Origin: Chromatiales bacterium 21-64-14
GTDB lineage: Bacteria; Pseudomonadota; Gammaproteobacteria; 21-64-14
DNA length: 64,000 nucleotides
Assembly (NCBI GenBank): GCA_002255365.1
Contig: NCBI01000001.1
Coordinates: forward strand, 124,001-188,000
Reading direction: 5' to 3'
Part shown: piece after piece, positions 55,829 through 64,000 of the stretch
Layout of the letters: every line of letters begins with the position of its first letter
Numbering within the stretch: position 1 is the stretch's first letter
Program-made: the position numbers and the translations under genes
The notes under the pieces: generated by a model
Told to the model about the DNA's origin: nothing
What the model saw: the letters and a program-made list of their open reading frames with translations, nothing else
Databases searched by the model: none

Positions 55829-56308
55829 TCAGTGGCCGAGTTGCCGCAACAGGTTGACCATCTCGATCACCGAGAGCGCGGCGTCCACGCCCTTGTTACC
55901 CGCCTTGGTACCGGCACGCTCAATGGCCTGTTCGATATTGTCGACGGTCAGTACGCCGAACCCCACGGGGATCTGATGCTCCATCGCCACCGCCGCAAGC
56001 CCCTTGGCACATTCACCGGCCACATAGTCAAAGTGCGGGGTCGCCCCGCGAATCACGCAACCAAGGGCCACCACCGCATCACACTTGCGCGCCGCGGCCA
56101 GTTGCTTCACCACCATCGGGATCTCGAAGGCGCCCGGAACATGGATCAACTCCAGATCCTTTTCCGCCGCCCCGTGGCGCAGCAGGGTGTCCACCGCGCC
56201 TTCCACCAGCTTCTCCACGATGAAGCCGTTGAAGCGGGCAGCGACGAGCGCGAAGCGCGCGTCGCGGATGACAAGCTCGCCACTGGTGTTTCGGATATTC
56301 TTCGACAT
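55829..56308 (-). CDS. ribH: 6,7-Dimethyl-8-ribityllumazine synthase RibH
   Basis: 159 aa. Condenses the RibA-derived pyrimidine with the RibB product; forms an icosahedral or decameric shell. [19 protein letters not shown] near 21, VPGAFEIP near 57 and [17 protein letters not shown] near 80 (including the phosphate-binding GA-T/S) are complete. Follows ribBA by 140 bp and precedes nusB. Confidence 0.97.
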   Translation of the reverse strand: MSKNIRNTSGELVIRDARFALVAARFNGFIVEKLVEGAVDTLLRHGAAEKDLELIHVPGAFEIPMVVKQLAAARKCDAVVALGCVIRGATPHFDYVAGECAKGLAAVAMEHQIPVGFGVLTVDNIEQAIERAGTKAGNKGVDAALSVIEMVNLLRQLGH

Positions 56309-56448
56309 GTTGCTGCGATCCCGGCTTGCTGTTTGCGGGCCCCTGAAACCGGCCCGGATGATGTTTCCGCCGTCCCCTAGGGCCGGTGCGGCCCATGCTA
56401 CACGGGGGATTGACCGGCTTCAAATGGACTCGGCGCGGTGGGTACTGC

Positions 56449-57546
56449 TCAGTCCACGTACTCCACGACCTCCAACCCAAACCCCGAGAGGCCGTGAACC
56501 TTCTTGGGCTTGCTCAACACCCGCATGCGCCGCACGCCGAGATCGCTGAGAATCCGGGCCCCGAGCCCCAGGGTGCGCAGTTCAGAGCCGGCCGCGACCG
56601 GCGGTTCGGCATTGCCTTCCAATTGGCAGTTGCGCACGCGCCGGATCAGCTCCCGGGAATCCTCCCCCTGGCGCAACAGCAGCACCACCCCGCTATCCTC
56701 CCGCGCCACCCGGGCCAGGGCGCTGCGCAGAGTCCACCCGCTGCCGTGCAGGGCGCCAAGCACGTCAGCCAGGGTATCGAAAACCTGAACGCGGACCAGG
56801 ACCGGTTGCTGCGGATCCACTTCGCCCCGGACCAGGGCGAAGTGGATCTGGCCGTCCACCGGGTCCTGATAGCTCACCAGCCGGAACGCGCCGAACTCGG
56901 TGGGCAGGTCACACTCGGCGACCCGTTGCACAGTCTTTTCGTGGGCGATCCGGTAGCGGATCAGGTCCGCGATGGTGCCGATCTTAAGCCCGTGCTGCCG
57001 CGCGAATACCTCCAGCTGCGGCCGCCGTGCCATGGTGCCATCCTCGTTGAGGATCTCGACGATCACCGCGGCCGGTTCCAGGCCCGCAAGCCGTGCGAGA
57101 TCACAGCCCGCCTCGGTATGTCCGGCGCGTGTCAATACGCCGCCCGGTTGCGCCATGATGGGAAATATGTGGCCCGGAGATACCAAGTCCTCGGGCTGGG
57201 CATCCGGCGCCACCGCGACGCGCACGGTGACGGCCCGGTCGGCCGCAGATATTCCGGTGGTAACCCCCGCTGCGGCTTCGATGGACACCGTGAAGTTGGT
57301 GGGATACTTGGATTCGTTGGCGGATACCATGAGCGGCAGGCGCAGTTGCTGACAGCGATCCCGGGTCAGCGGCAGGCAGATCAACCCCCGGCCGTAGCGC
57401 GCCATGAAGTTGATGTGCTCGGCAGTGACCTGTGCGGCGGCCATGACCAAGTCGCCCTCGTTCTCCCGGTCCTCGTCGTCCATGATGATGGCCATCCGTC
57501 CCTGGCGGAGGTCCTCGATGATCTCTGGAATGGTGTTCAGTTCCAT
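56449..57546 (-). CDS. ribBA: RibBA: DHBP synthase with degenerate GTP cyclohydrolase II domain
   Basis: 365 aa. The N-terminal ~200 residues are a complete 3,4-dihydroxy-2-butanone-4-phosphate synthase (DDEDRENEGDLVMAA near 23; RAGHTEAGCDLARLAG near 140). The C-terminal part resembles GTP cyclohydrolase II but lacks the three zinc cysteines and the catalytic region, so it is probably not a cyclohydrolase. A genuine RibA must be elsewhere. ATG 57546 is chosen; an upstream TTG at 57564 is unlikely. Gap to ribE 39 bp. Confidence 0.92.
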   Translation of the reverse strand: MELNTIPEIIEDLRQGRMAIIMDDEDRENEGDLVMAAAQVTAEHINFMARYGRGLICLPLTRDRCQQLRLPLMVSANESKYPTNFTVSIEAAAGVTTGISAADRAVTVRVAVAPDAQPEDLVSPGHIFPIMAQPGGVLTRAGHTEAGCDLARLAGLEPAAVIVEILNEDGTMARRPQLEVFARQHGLKIGTIADLIRYRIAHEKTVQRVAECDLPTEFGAFRLVSYQDPVDGQIHFALVRGEVDPQQPVLVRVQVFDTLADVLGALHGSGWTLRSALARVAREDSGVVLLLRQGEDSRELIRRVRNCQLEGNAEPPVAAGSELRTLGLGARILSDLGVRRMRVLSKPKKVHGLSGFGLEVVEYVD

Positions 57547-57585
57547 GGGGTCGTTACGTTCCAAAATCGGCCGGGCCGGGTACGT

Positions 57586-58248
57586 TCAGGACTGCGAATT
57601 CAGAAAGCCGTGACGCGCCAACAGTTCATGAGTAACGCCACCGGTCGCGGCGGCCGCATCGCCCAACAGCAGCCGCTCCAGGTAACGAGCAATCAGATCC
57701 ACCTCCAGATTCACCCGTCGGCCGGGACGGAAACCCGCACAGGTGGTCTGCTCCAGGGTATGGGGCACCACGTTGACGCCGAACTCCGCGCCGTGGACCT
57801 CAGTGACGGTCAGGCTCACGCCGTCCACGCATACCGAACCTTGGGCGGCGATGTAACGGGCCAGAGTCCCGGGAGCGCGGATGCGGAACCGTACCGAACG
57901 CGCGTCGGCGCGGCGCGCGAGTATCTCACCAATTCCATCCACGTGTCCGCTCACCAAGTGTCCGCCCAGGCGCGTGGTGGGCAACAGCGCCTTCTCCAGA
58001 TTCACCGGTGTCCCCACATCCAGATCCGCGAGCACAGTGCGCGCGCGGGTCTCCCCGGACACATCGGCCCAGAACCCGTCGCCCGACAAGGCCACGGCGG
58101 TGAGGCAGACACCGCTCACCGCGACGCTGTCTCCCACTGCCACGTCCGCGAGGTCCAACGCGCCGGTGGCCACCCGCAGCCGGGCGTCCGCCCCACAAGT
58201 CTCCAGCGCGGCTACCGTGCCGACGGCCTCTATGATTCCGGTAAACAT
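57586..58248 (-). CDS. ribE: Riboflavin synthase alpha chain RibE
   Basis: 220 aa with two lumazine-binding barrels. MFTGIIEAVGTVA at the N-terminus and the repeat GHLVSGHVDGIGEIL are classic. It dismutates two lumazines to riboflavin. It lies between ribD (131 bp gap, no FMN riboswitch seen) and ribBA. Confidence 0.97.
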   Translation of the reverse strand: MFTGIIEAVGTVAALETCGADARLRVATGALDLADVAVGDSVAVSGVCLTAVALSGDGFWADVSGETRARTVLADLDVGTPVNLEKALLPTTRLGGHLVSGHVDGIGEILARRADARSVRFRIRAPGTLARYIAAQGSVCVDGVSLTVTEVHGAEFGVNVVPHTLEQTTCAGFRPGRRVNLEVDLIARYLERLLLGDAAAATGGVTHELLARHGFLNSQS

Positions 58249-58379
58249 CGGGTGTCGACGATCCTCACGTGGGCCAGCCCCGACCGGCCCCCGCCCGGCA
58301 CGCGTACGTGGCGTGCTGTTCTCACCGGTCGCCGGACGTCGCTGCGCCCGCGCGACGAACCGCTAAGTCCGACCAGAGC

Positions 58380-59507
58380 CTAGGACGGGGCCACGCCCGG
58401 CCGCGCGACGATCCGCCAGTCGCGTCCCACCGCACGCACGTCAAGGATCTCGAGGCCTATGCGCTCATCCATGGACTGGAGTCCGGGCAGGTGAACCAAC
58501 CCGCGCCCCGCGTCCCCCAGCAGATGGGGTGCCAAGTAGAGGACGAACTCGTCCACCAGCCCAGCCCGCAGCATCGCACCACCGAGGACGCTGCCGCCCT
58601 CCAACAGGACTTCGTTGATCTCCCGGCGACCCAGGAAGGTCAACAGCGCCGCCAAGTCCACCCGCCCGTCGCCCCCGGGGAGCGCCACCAGTTCCACGCC
58701 CCGCTGCGCCAGGGCACTGCCGGCGGCACCCTGGTCGGTCACCGTCGCCACCAGCGTCCGGCCCGGCAATCCTATCATACGTGCCGCCGGCGGGAGACGC
58801 AGGCGGGAATCCACCACTACCCGCAGGGGTTGCGGACTCGGGAGATCCGGTTCCAGACCTAGCTCCACCGGCGTGAGGCGCACGGTCAGGGAAGGGTCAT
58901 CCGCGAGCGCGGTATCCACACCGACCATGATCGCGGAACTACGCGCCCGTAGCCGCTGCACATCCGCCCGTGCCGCTGCGCCGGTGATCCACTGGCTGAA
59001 CCCGGAAGCCAGCGCGGTGCGCCCGTCCAGACTCATGGCCGACTTGAAACGTACGAATGGACGGCCGGACTCCATGCGGCGCGCGAAACCGGGATTCAGG
59101 GCCCGCGCTCGATCCTCCAGCAGCCCGGTCCGCACCGTGATACCGGCGGCGCGCAAGCGCTCCACGCCCCGGCCCGCCACGCGCGGATTGGGATCGGTCA
59201 TGGCAGCCACGACCGCGGCGACACCCGCTTCTACCAGCGCATCGGTGCAGGGCGGCGTTCGACCCAGGTGACAACAGGGCTCCAAGGTGACATAAGCACT
59301 CGCGCCACGCGCATCGGCGCCGGCCGCCCGGAGCGCGCGCACTTCCGCGTGGGGTTCCCCGGCACGGCGGTGCCAGCCCTCCCCCACGACGCAGCCATCG
59401 CGCACCAACACGCAACCGACCCGGGGATTCGGATCCGTGGTATACAGGCCGAGCGCCGCCAATTCCAAGGCCCGCGCCATGTACCCGTATTCCACGGCGG
59501 AAAACAT
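58380..59507 (-). CDS. ribD: Bifunctional riboflavin deaminase/reductase RibD
   Basis: 375 aa. N-terminal cytidine-deaminase-like domain with zinc ligands H53 (EPHAEVRAL), C78 and C87 (PCCHLGRTPPC); C-terminal reductase domain from about 150 (FVRFKSAMSLDGRTAL). Carries out steps two and three of the pyrimidine branch. ATG 59507 gives the family N-terminus (MARALELA at 10-17); the longer open frame to 59711 is rejected. Confidence 0.96.
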   Translation of the reverse strand: MFSAVEYGYMARALELAALGLYTTDPNPRVGCVLVRDGCVVGEGWHRRAGEPHAEVRALRAAGADARGASAYVTLEPCCHLGRTPPCTDALVEAGVAAVVAAMTDPNPRVAGRGVERLRAAGITVRTGLLEDRARALNPGFARRMESGRPFVRFKSAMSLDGRTALASGFSQWITGAAARADVQRLRARSSAIMVGVDTALADDPSLTVRLTPVELGLEPDLPSPQPLRVVVDSRLRLPPAARMIGLPGRTLVATVTDQGAAGSALAQRGVELVALPGGDGRVDLAALLTFLGRREINEVLLEGGSVLGGAMLRAGLVDEFVLYLAPHLLGDAGRGLVHLPGLQSMDERIGLEILDVRAVGRDWRIVARPGVAPS

Positions 59508-59574
59508 CAGCGGCGCGCCCTGGACCCGCACCGGACCGCGCAAGAACCGTGCGTGGGCAGGTGCCACATCGGCC

Positions 59575-60081
59575 TCACTCGCCGTCCTCCGGGAGCAAGG
59601 GGAGCTGGTTGCGGCGCAGTTCAGGAGGCAGTTCGCGCTCCAGACGCTCGATTTCCTCCCGGAACGCGTTGACATCCTGGAAGCTCCGATACACCGACGC
59701 GAAGCGCACATAGGCCACCTGGTCCAGGTCGCGCAACTCGTCCATGACCCACGCGCCGATCTGCTGCGAGATCACCTCGCGCTCACCGGTGGCCCGCAAT
59801 TTCTGTTTGATATGGTTGATCGCGGCTTCGATCCGTTCAGTATCTACCGGACGCTTTTCCAGCGCGCGCAGGATTCCGTTGCGCAGCTTGTCCTCCGCGA
59901 ACGCCTCCCGGCTCCCCTCCCGCTTCACCACCCTCGGCAACACCAACTCCGCGCTTTCATAGGTCGTGAAGCGCTCGCTGCAGGTGACGCACTCCCGGCG
60001 ACGGCGCACCTGGCAGCCCTCGTTGGCGAGCCGCGAGTCGATGACCCGCGTGTCCTCGGAACCACAGGATGGACAACGCAT
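59575..60081 (-). CDS. nrdR: Transcriptional repressor NrdR
   Basis: 168 aa. N-terminal zinc ribbon with C3, C6, C31 and C34 and the basic RRRREC motif, followed by the ATP-cone (about 47-137, [20 protein letters not shown] at its start). NrdR senses ATP/dATP and represses ribonucleotide reductase genes. No NrdR boxes were noted here, since its targets lie elsewhere. Position between glyA and ribD is conserved. Confidence 0.97.
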   Translation of the reverse strand: MRCPSCGSEDTRVIDSRLANEGCQVRRRRECVTCSERFTTYESAELVLPRVVKREGSREAFAEDKLRNGILRALEKRPVDTERIEAAINHIKQKLRATGEREVISQQIGAWVMDELRDLDQVAYVRFASVYRSFQDVNAFREEIERLERELPPELRRNQLPLLPEDGE

Positions 60082-60196
60082 GGTATAGCCCCTATCGGCG
60101 GTCCGGCATCACAGGCACCCGCCCCATCGGGACCGAACTAGAACCTGGTGCCGACACCCGATGGCCGCGATGTGGTCCACGCCGCACCCCGCTGGG

Positions 60197-61468
60197 TTAC
60201 GCCGCGCCCCACTCGTGTTCGTAGACCGGGCGCCGCCGACAGATCTCCAGCACTTGGCCCTGGACCCGCTCGATGGTGGCCTCGTTCTCCACGTCGTCCA
60301 GCACATCGCAGATCCAGCCGGCAAGCGCTGTCACATCGTCCCGCGTAAAACCGCGGGTCGTCACGGCCGGCGTGCCGATGCGGATGCCACTGGTGACAAA
60401 AGGCGACTGGGGATCGTTGGGGACCGCGTTCTTGTTCACCGTAATATGGGCGCGCCCGAGGGCGGCGTCCGCGGCCTTGCCAGTGATGCCGCGTTCGATC
60501 AGGTCGAGCAGGAACAGGTGGTTGTCGGTCCCGCCCGATACCACCCGATAACCCCGGTCTATGATCGCCGTGGCCATGGCCCGGGCATTGGCGAGGACCT
60601 GGCGCTGATATTCCTTGAATTCCGGTTGCAGCGCCTCCAGAAATGCGACCGCCTTGGCGGCGATGACATGCATCAACGGTCCGCCCTGCGTCCCCGGAAA
60701 CACCAGCGAACTGAGTTTCTTCTCGACGTCCGGGTTGGCGCGCGCCAAGATCAGGCCGCCGCGGGGCCCGCGCAGGGTCTTGTGGGTGGTGGTGGTCGTC
60801 ACATCGGCGATCTGCACCGGGCTCGGATAGACCCCGGCGGCGATCAGCCCGGCGGGGTGGGCCATATCCACGAACAGCCAGGCTCCCACCTCGTCGGCGA
60901 TGACGCGGAAGCGCTGCCAATCCACCACCCGTGAATACGCGGAGAAACCGGCGACGATCATCTTCGGGCGGTGCTCGCGGGCCAGCTGCTGGACCTGGTC
61001 GTAGTCGATCTCGCCGGTATCGGTGTTCAGGCCGTATTGGACCGCCCGGTAGATCCGCCCGGAGAAGTTCACTTTCGCCCCGTGGGTAAGGTGCCCGCCG
61101 TGGGCGAGGCTCATGCCGAGCAGAGTGTCGCCGGGGTCCAGCAGGGCCATGTACACCGCCGCGTTCGCCTGGGAACCGGAGTGCGGCTGGACGTTGGCGT
61201 AATCGGCGCCAAACAGCTGCTTCGCCCGGTCGATGGCCAGTTGTTCGGCCACGTCGACGAACTCGCAGCCGCCGTAGTAACGCCGGGCGGGGTAGCCCTC
61301 GGCGTACTTGTTGGTCAGCACCGAACCCTGTGCCTGCAGCACGCGCGGGCTCGCATAGTTTTCGGAGGCGATCAGTTCGATATGGTCTTCTTGGCGGCGC
61401 ACTTCACCTTGCATAGCCTGCCAAAGCGCATCATCGAACCCGGCAATCTGCATCGACTTGGGAAACAT
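60197..61468 (-). CDS. glyA: Serine hydroxymethyltransferase GlyA
   Basis: 423 aa PLP enzyme interconverting serine and glycine with tetrahydrofolate. The PLP lysine is K230 in [26 protein letters not shown] near 30 and the GGCEFVD substrate loop near 66 are present. ATG 61468 is preceded by GGGGGAGG; the longer open frame is rejected. No glycine riboswitch is visible in the 163 bp upstream, which only holds a short GGACCG/CGGTCC hairpin. Confidence 0.97.
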   Translation of the reverse strand: MFPKSMQIAGFDDALWQAMQGEVRRQEDHIELIASENYASPRVLQAQGSVLTNKYAEGYPARRYYGGCEFVDVAEQLAIDRAKQLFGADYANVQPHSGSQANAAVYMALLDPGDTLLGMSLAHGGHLTHGAKVNFSGRIYRAVQYGLNTDTGEIDYDQVQQLAREHRPKMIVAGFSAYSRVVDWQRFRVIADEVGAWLFVDMAHPAGLIAAGVYPSPVQIADVTTTTTHKTLRGPRGGLILARANPDVEKKLSSLVFPGTQGGPLMHVIAAKAVAFLEALQPEFKEYQRQVLANARAMATAIIDRGYRVVSGGTDNHLFLLDLIERGITGKAADAALGRAHITVNKNAVPNDPQSPFVTSGIRIGTPAVTTRGFTRDDVTALAGWICDVLDDVENEATIERVQGQVLEICRRRPVYEHEWGAA

Positions 61469-61631
61469 GATCCTCCCCCGGTTGGCGGGTGGGAAACAGC
61501 GGGTGTCCAGGAAGCCCCGACCGGATAACAGGACCGGCGGCGGTCCCAGGCGGGCGGAAAGCCGGGCCAGGATACCCGATTTGCGGAGCCGATGCATGTA
61601 TCCGGCTACGTTGGCCCACGGAAGGATGCGG

Positions 61632-62594
61632 TCAACCCGGCTCCAGAAGGACCTCCACCACCGCGCTCCAGGCCGCCGCCAGGTTCTCCCGGTCGTAGCC
61701 ACCACCCCCCATGGCCAGCACCCGGCCTTGGCAATGGGTCTGTGCAAGTGCGCGCACCCGGCGCGCCGCATGCGCGTGGGCCGCCGGGGAATAGCACAGG
61801 TGCGTAATGGGGTCGCCGGCCATGCTGTCCGCCCCGCACTGTAGCAGGATAAAATCCGGCCGTCCTTCCGTCAGAAACGCTTCCGCCTGTTCCCAGGCGG
61901 CGAGAAAGTCCTGATCACCCGCGCCTGGACGCATCGGCAAGTTGAGCTTGGTACCGCGGGCGGGTCCGCGGCCGGTCTCCTCGGCGTGTCCGGTCCCCGG
62001 GTATAGACACCGCCCGTCCTCATGGAGATCCACGAAAATGAGGTCCGGGTCCTCCTCGAACGCGTAGAAGACCCCGTCGGCGTGATGGGCATCGATGTCA
62101 ACGTAAGCCACACGGCGTATCCCGTAAACGGCGCGCAGGGTCTCGATCGCCACCCCGCAGTCATTGAACACGCAGAACCCGGCGGCGGCGTCGCGGCGCG
62201 CGTGATGAAGCCCGGCGATAGGACTGAACGCGCAGCGGCATTCACCGGCAAGGATGGCTCGCACCGCCTCCAAGGTAGTGCCCACCACGAAGGCGGCGGC
62301 CTCAAATACACCAGGAAACGCCGGCGTATCCCCGTGGTCCAAAAATCCGGTTCCCGCCCGGGACTGGGCTCGCACCCGCTCCAGGTAATCGCGGGTGTGG
62401 AACCGCTCCAAGGCCTGGGCGGAAGCCAGGTGTGGAGCACGCACCTGCACCCGGCGCAACAAGCCACGGCGTTCCAACTCGATCTGGAACGCCTCCATGC
62501 GGTCATGGCCAAAGGGGTGGCCGTGGCCAAAGCCATAGCCGGCCAATTCGGCGCCCAGGTAGACCTGAACATCGGATGGGTGGTCAGGTGTCAT
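61632..62594 (-). CDS. Histone deacetylase / acetoin utilisation (AcuC) family protein
   Basis: 320 aa zinc-dependent deacetylase-like protein. Active-site features are [18 protein letters not shown] near 128, the metal motif [16 protein letters not shown] near 164 and the late [12 protein letters not shown] near 300. Bacterial members deacetylate acetyl-lysine on proteins or polyamines; the substrate here is unknown. It precedes glyA on the same strand. Confidence 0.88.
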   Translation of the reverse strand: MTPDHPSDVQVYLGAELAGYGFGHGHPFGHDRMEAFQIELERRGLLRRVQVRAPHLASAQALERFHTRDYLERVRAQSRAGTGFLDHGDTPAFPGVFEAAAFVVGTTLEAVRAILAGECRCAFSPIAGLHHARRDAAAGFCVFNDCGVAIETLRAVYGIRRVAYVDIDAHHADGVFYAFEEDPDLIFVDLHEDGRCLYPGTGHAEETGRGPARGTKLNLPMRPGAGDQDFLAAWEQAEAFLTEGRPDFILLQCGADSMAGDPITHLCYSPAAHAHAARRVRALAQTHCQGRVLAMGGGGYDRENLAAAWSAVVEVLLEPG

Positions 62595-62675
62595 CGGTAT
62601 CGGGTGAGAGCGGCGCGGCGCATGGCCGCAACCACGAAAGTATACGGCAACGGAACCGGGCTGATGGAAGGGGAG

Positions 62676-64000
62676 TCAGCCGACCTTGTCGGAGGACTGC
62701 ACGACCTTGGGTGCCAACATCTGGTCGAGCATCGCCGCCGGGACCGGTCGACTCACCAGGTAGCCCTGGATGGCGTCGCAACCGCGGTCCTGCAGAAACT
62801 GCCGCTGCTCCACGGTCTCCACGCCTTCCGCTACCACATCAAGCTTCAGGTTGTGGGCCATGGCGATGATCGCCGTGGCGATGGCCGCGTCGTCGGGGTC
62901 AGTGGTGATGTCACGGACAAAGGACCGATCGATCTTCAGCGTATCGATGGGGAAACGCTTCAGATAGCTCAAGCTGGAGTACCCGGTTCCGAAATCGTCG
63001 ATGGACAACCGCACGCCCATATCGTGCAGCTCCCATAGCGTGGACCGCGTCAGTTTATCGTTCTGCATGATGCTGCTTTCGGTAAGTTCCAGCTCCAGCC
63101 ACTTCGGGTCCAGCCCGGTATCGGACAGCACGCCACGCACGGTGTCCACCAGGTCGCGCTGCTTGAGCTGGCGCCCGGACAGATTGACAGCAACCCGGAC
63201 CCGCTGGTGCCCCGCATCCTGCCACGCCCGGGCCTGTTGGCATGCACTGAATAGCACCCATTCGCCGATCGGCACAATCAGTCCGGTCTCCTCGGCCGGT
63301 TGAATAAAGTCCGCCGGCGGCACCATCCCCAGATCTGGATGGTGCCAGCGGATCAGCGCTTCCAGCCCAATGATCTCGCCGGATGCCAGGTGTACCTGGG
63401 GCTGGTAGTGGAGCAGGAATTCGTTGCGCTCCAGGGCGCGCCGCAGGTCGTTCTCCAGCTCCAGGCGCTCCATGGCGCGGGCGCTCATCTCGGCGGTGTA
63501 GAACTGATAGTTGTTGCGCCCATAGTCCTTGGCCCGGTACATCGCAACATCGGCGTTCTTCAGCAAAGTCCCATGGTCCCCCCCGTCGAACGGGTATAGG
63601 GCGATGCCGATGCTCGCCGTGACGAAGACCTCGCGGCTATCCAACATAAATGGCTCAGCGAGCACGACCAGCACCTTCTGGGCGATCAGCGCCGCTTCCT
63701 GGGCGGACGCCACTCCCTCCACGATCACGGTGAACTCGTCACCGCCGAGGCGCCCGACGATGTCGCCCTTGCGCACACACGCGGTAAGCCGCTGGGCGAC
63801 GGACTGGAGGAGGAGATCTCCGGCGCCGTGCCCCAGGCTGTCGTTGATGAGCTTGAAGCGGTCGAGGTCCAAAAACAGCAGCGCGAGTGGCTGGCCCCTG
63901 CGGCGCGCCAGGTCGGTGCTCTGTTCGAGTTGATCCGCAAACCGCTGGCGGTTGGGAAGATCGGTAAGCGGATCGTGGTAGGCCAGATGGTTGACGCGTT
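62676..64000 (-). CDS. GGDEF-EAL protein, 5' end cut by window edge
   Basis: At least 441 aa visible. The GGDEF domain begins LAYHDPLTDLPNRQRF and has an intact active site RLGGDEF, so it should make c-di-GMP. The EAL domain starts IGLEALIRWHHP and retains LSIDDFGTGYSSL and LKIDRSFVRD, so it should also cleave c-di-GMP. The frame is open to base 64000; any N-terminal sensor domains lie outside. The tail after the EAL domain is short. Confidence 0.93.
   Translation of the reverse strand, partial: RVNHLAYHDPLTDLPNRQRFADQLEQSTDLARRRGQPLALLFLDLDRFKLINDSLGHGAGDLLLQSVAQRLTACVRKGDIVGRLGGDEFTVIVEGVASAQEAALIAQKVLVVLAEPFMLDSREVFVTASIGIALYPFDGGDHGTLLKNADVAMYRAKDYGRNNYQFYTAEMSARAMERLELENDLRRALERNEFLLHYQPQVHLASGEIIGLEALIRWHHPDLGMVPPADFIQPAEETGLIVPIGEWVLFSACQQARAWQDAGHQRVRVAVNLSGRQLKQRDLVDTVRGVLSDTGLDPKWLELELTESSIMQNDKLTRSTLWELHDMGVRLSIDDFGTGYSSLSYLKRFPIDTLKIDRSFVRDITTDPDDAAIATAIIAMAHNLKLDVVAEGVETVEQRQFLQDRGCDAIQGYLVSRPVPAAMLDQMLAPKVVQSSDKVG

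Noticed and set aside
58249..58379. Possible FMN riboswitch before ribE
   Set aside because: The conserved FMN aptamer motifs are absent; a GCACGC/GCGTGC hairpin is all that stands out.
56386..58383. Long plus-strand open frame (665 codons) over ribBA and ribE
   Set aside because: It is antisense to two well-supported enzymes; high GC gives long stop-free shadow frames.
61469..61631. Possible glycine riboswitch upstream of glyA
   Set aside because: None of the tandem aptamer elements is present; only a short GC hairpin is visible.
1..64000. tRNA, rRNA, CRISPR array, IS element, prophage or integron
   Set aside because: No cloverleaf with a T-loop outside coding sequence, no regular repeat-spacer series, no transposase or integrase, and gene order is core-genome throughout.

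Overview
The window is chromosomal DNA of a high-GC gammaproteobacterium. Gene order is the best evidence. On the minus strand, leuC-leuD-leuB-asd-fimV-truA-trpF-trpB-trpA-accD-folC-dedD-cvpA-purF-metZ matches, as I remember it, the Pseudomonas-type order. aroC next to an MFS transporter near prmB also fits, as do glyA-nrdR-rib-nusB-thiL-pgpA, parE/parC, fimV/FimX and an EpmA/EpmB-modified EF-P. A rubrerythrin/Fe-S protein/DUF3501 operon and a TauE/SafE exporter recall Chromatiales or Acidiferrobacterales-like sulfur lithotrophs, but I cannot fix the genus. The DNA is almost entirely core genome. I see no insertion sequence, prophage, CRISPR array, tRNA or rRNA.

Layout: 1-0.45 kb, the start of a glycerate 2-kinase cut by the window edge. 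0.66-18.5 kb, a long minus-strand block for Met, purine, folate, fatty acid, Trp, pseudouridine, type IV pilus hub, Asp-family and Leu functions. 18.6-24.3 kb, MFS transporter, aroC, a 65-aa orphan on the plus strand, hemN, a small conserved protein and prmB. 24.5-28.2 kb, psd and the EF-P locus (epmA, efp, epmB). 28.3-38.2 kb, signalling: a PilZ-like protein, a GNAT enzyme, a FimX-type degenerate GGDEF/EAL protein, a broken DUF1015 gene, HtpX, and a membrane class III cyclase coupled to a TPR-like lipoprotein. 38.3-45.9 kb, parC, parE, a CNP1-like lipoprotein and the rubrerythrin operon. 46-50.3 kb, xseB-ispA-dxs (isoprenoids), then queD-folE2. 50.3-53.6 kb, a retropepsin-like protease, TIGR02186-like and TauE/SafE membrane proteins and a universal stress protein. 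53.8-61.5 kb, pgpA, thiL, nusB, the riboflavin genes, nrdR and glyA. 61.6-64 kb, an acetoin-utilisation/HDAC-family protein and a truncated GGDEF-EAL protein.

The most notable signal is regulatory. Upstream of metZ on the minus strand is a clear SAM-II (SAM-alpha) riboswitch. It is preceded by a promoter with a perfect -35 and followed by mutually exclusive anti-terminator and terminator hairpins, so it reads as a complete SAM-responsive attenuator. A second is a near-perfect Fur-family (PerR/Irr-type) box just downstream of the rubrerythrin promoter. A third is an Anr/FNR-like box before hemN. The DUF1015 gene is a clear decay event: a block of the family is missing and the reading frame shifts at the gap.
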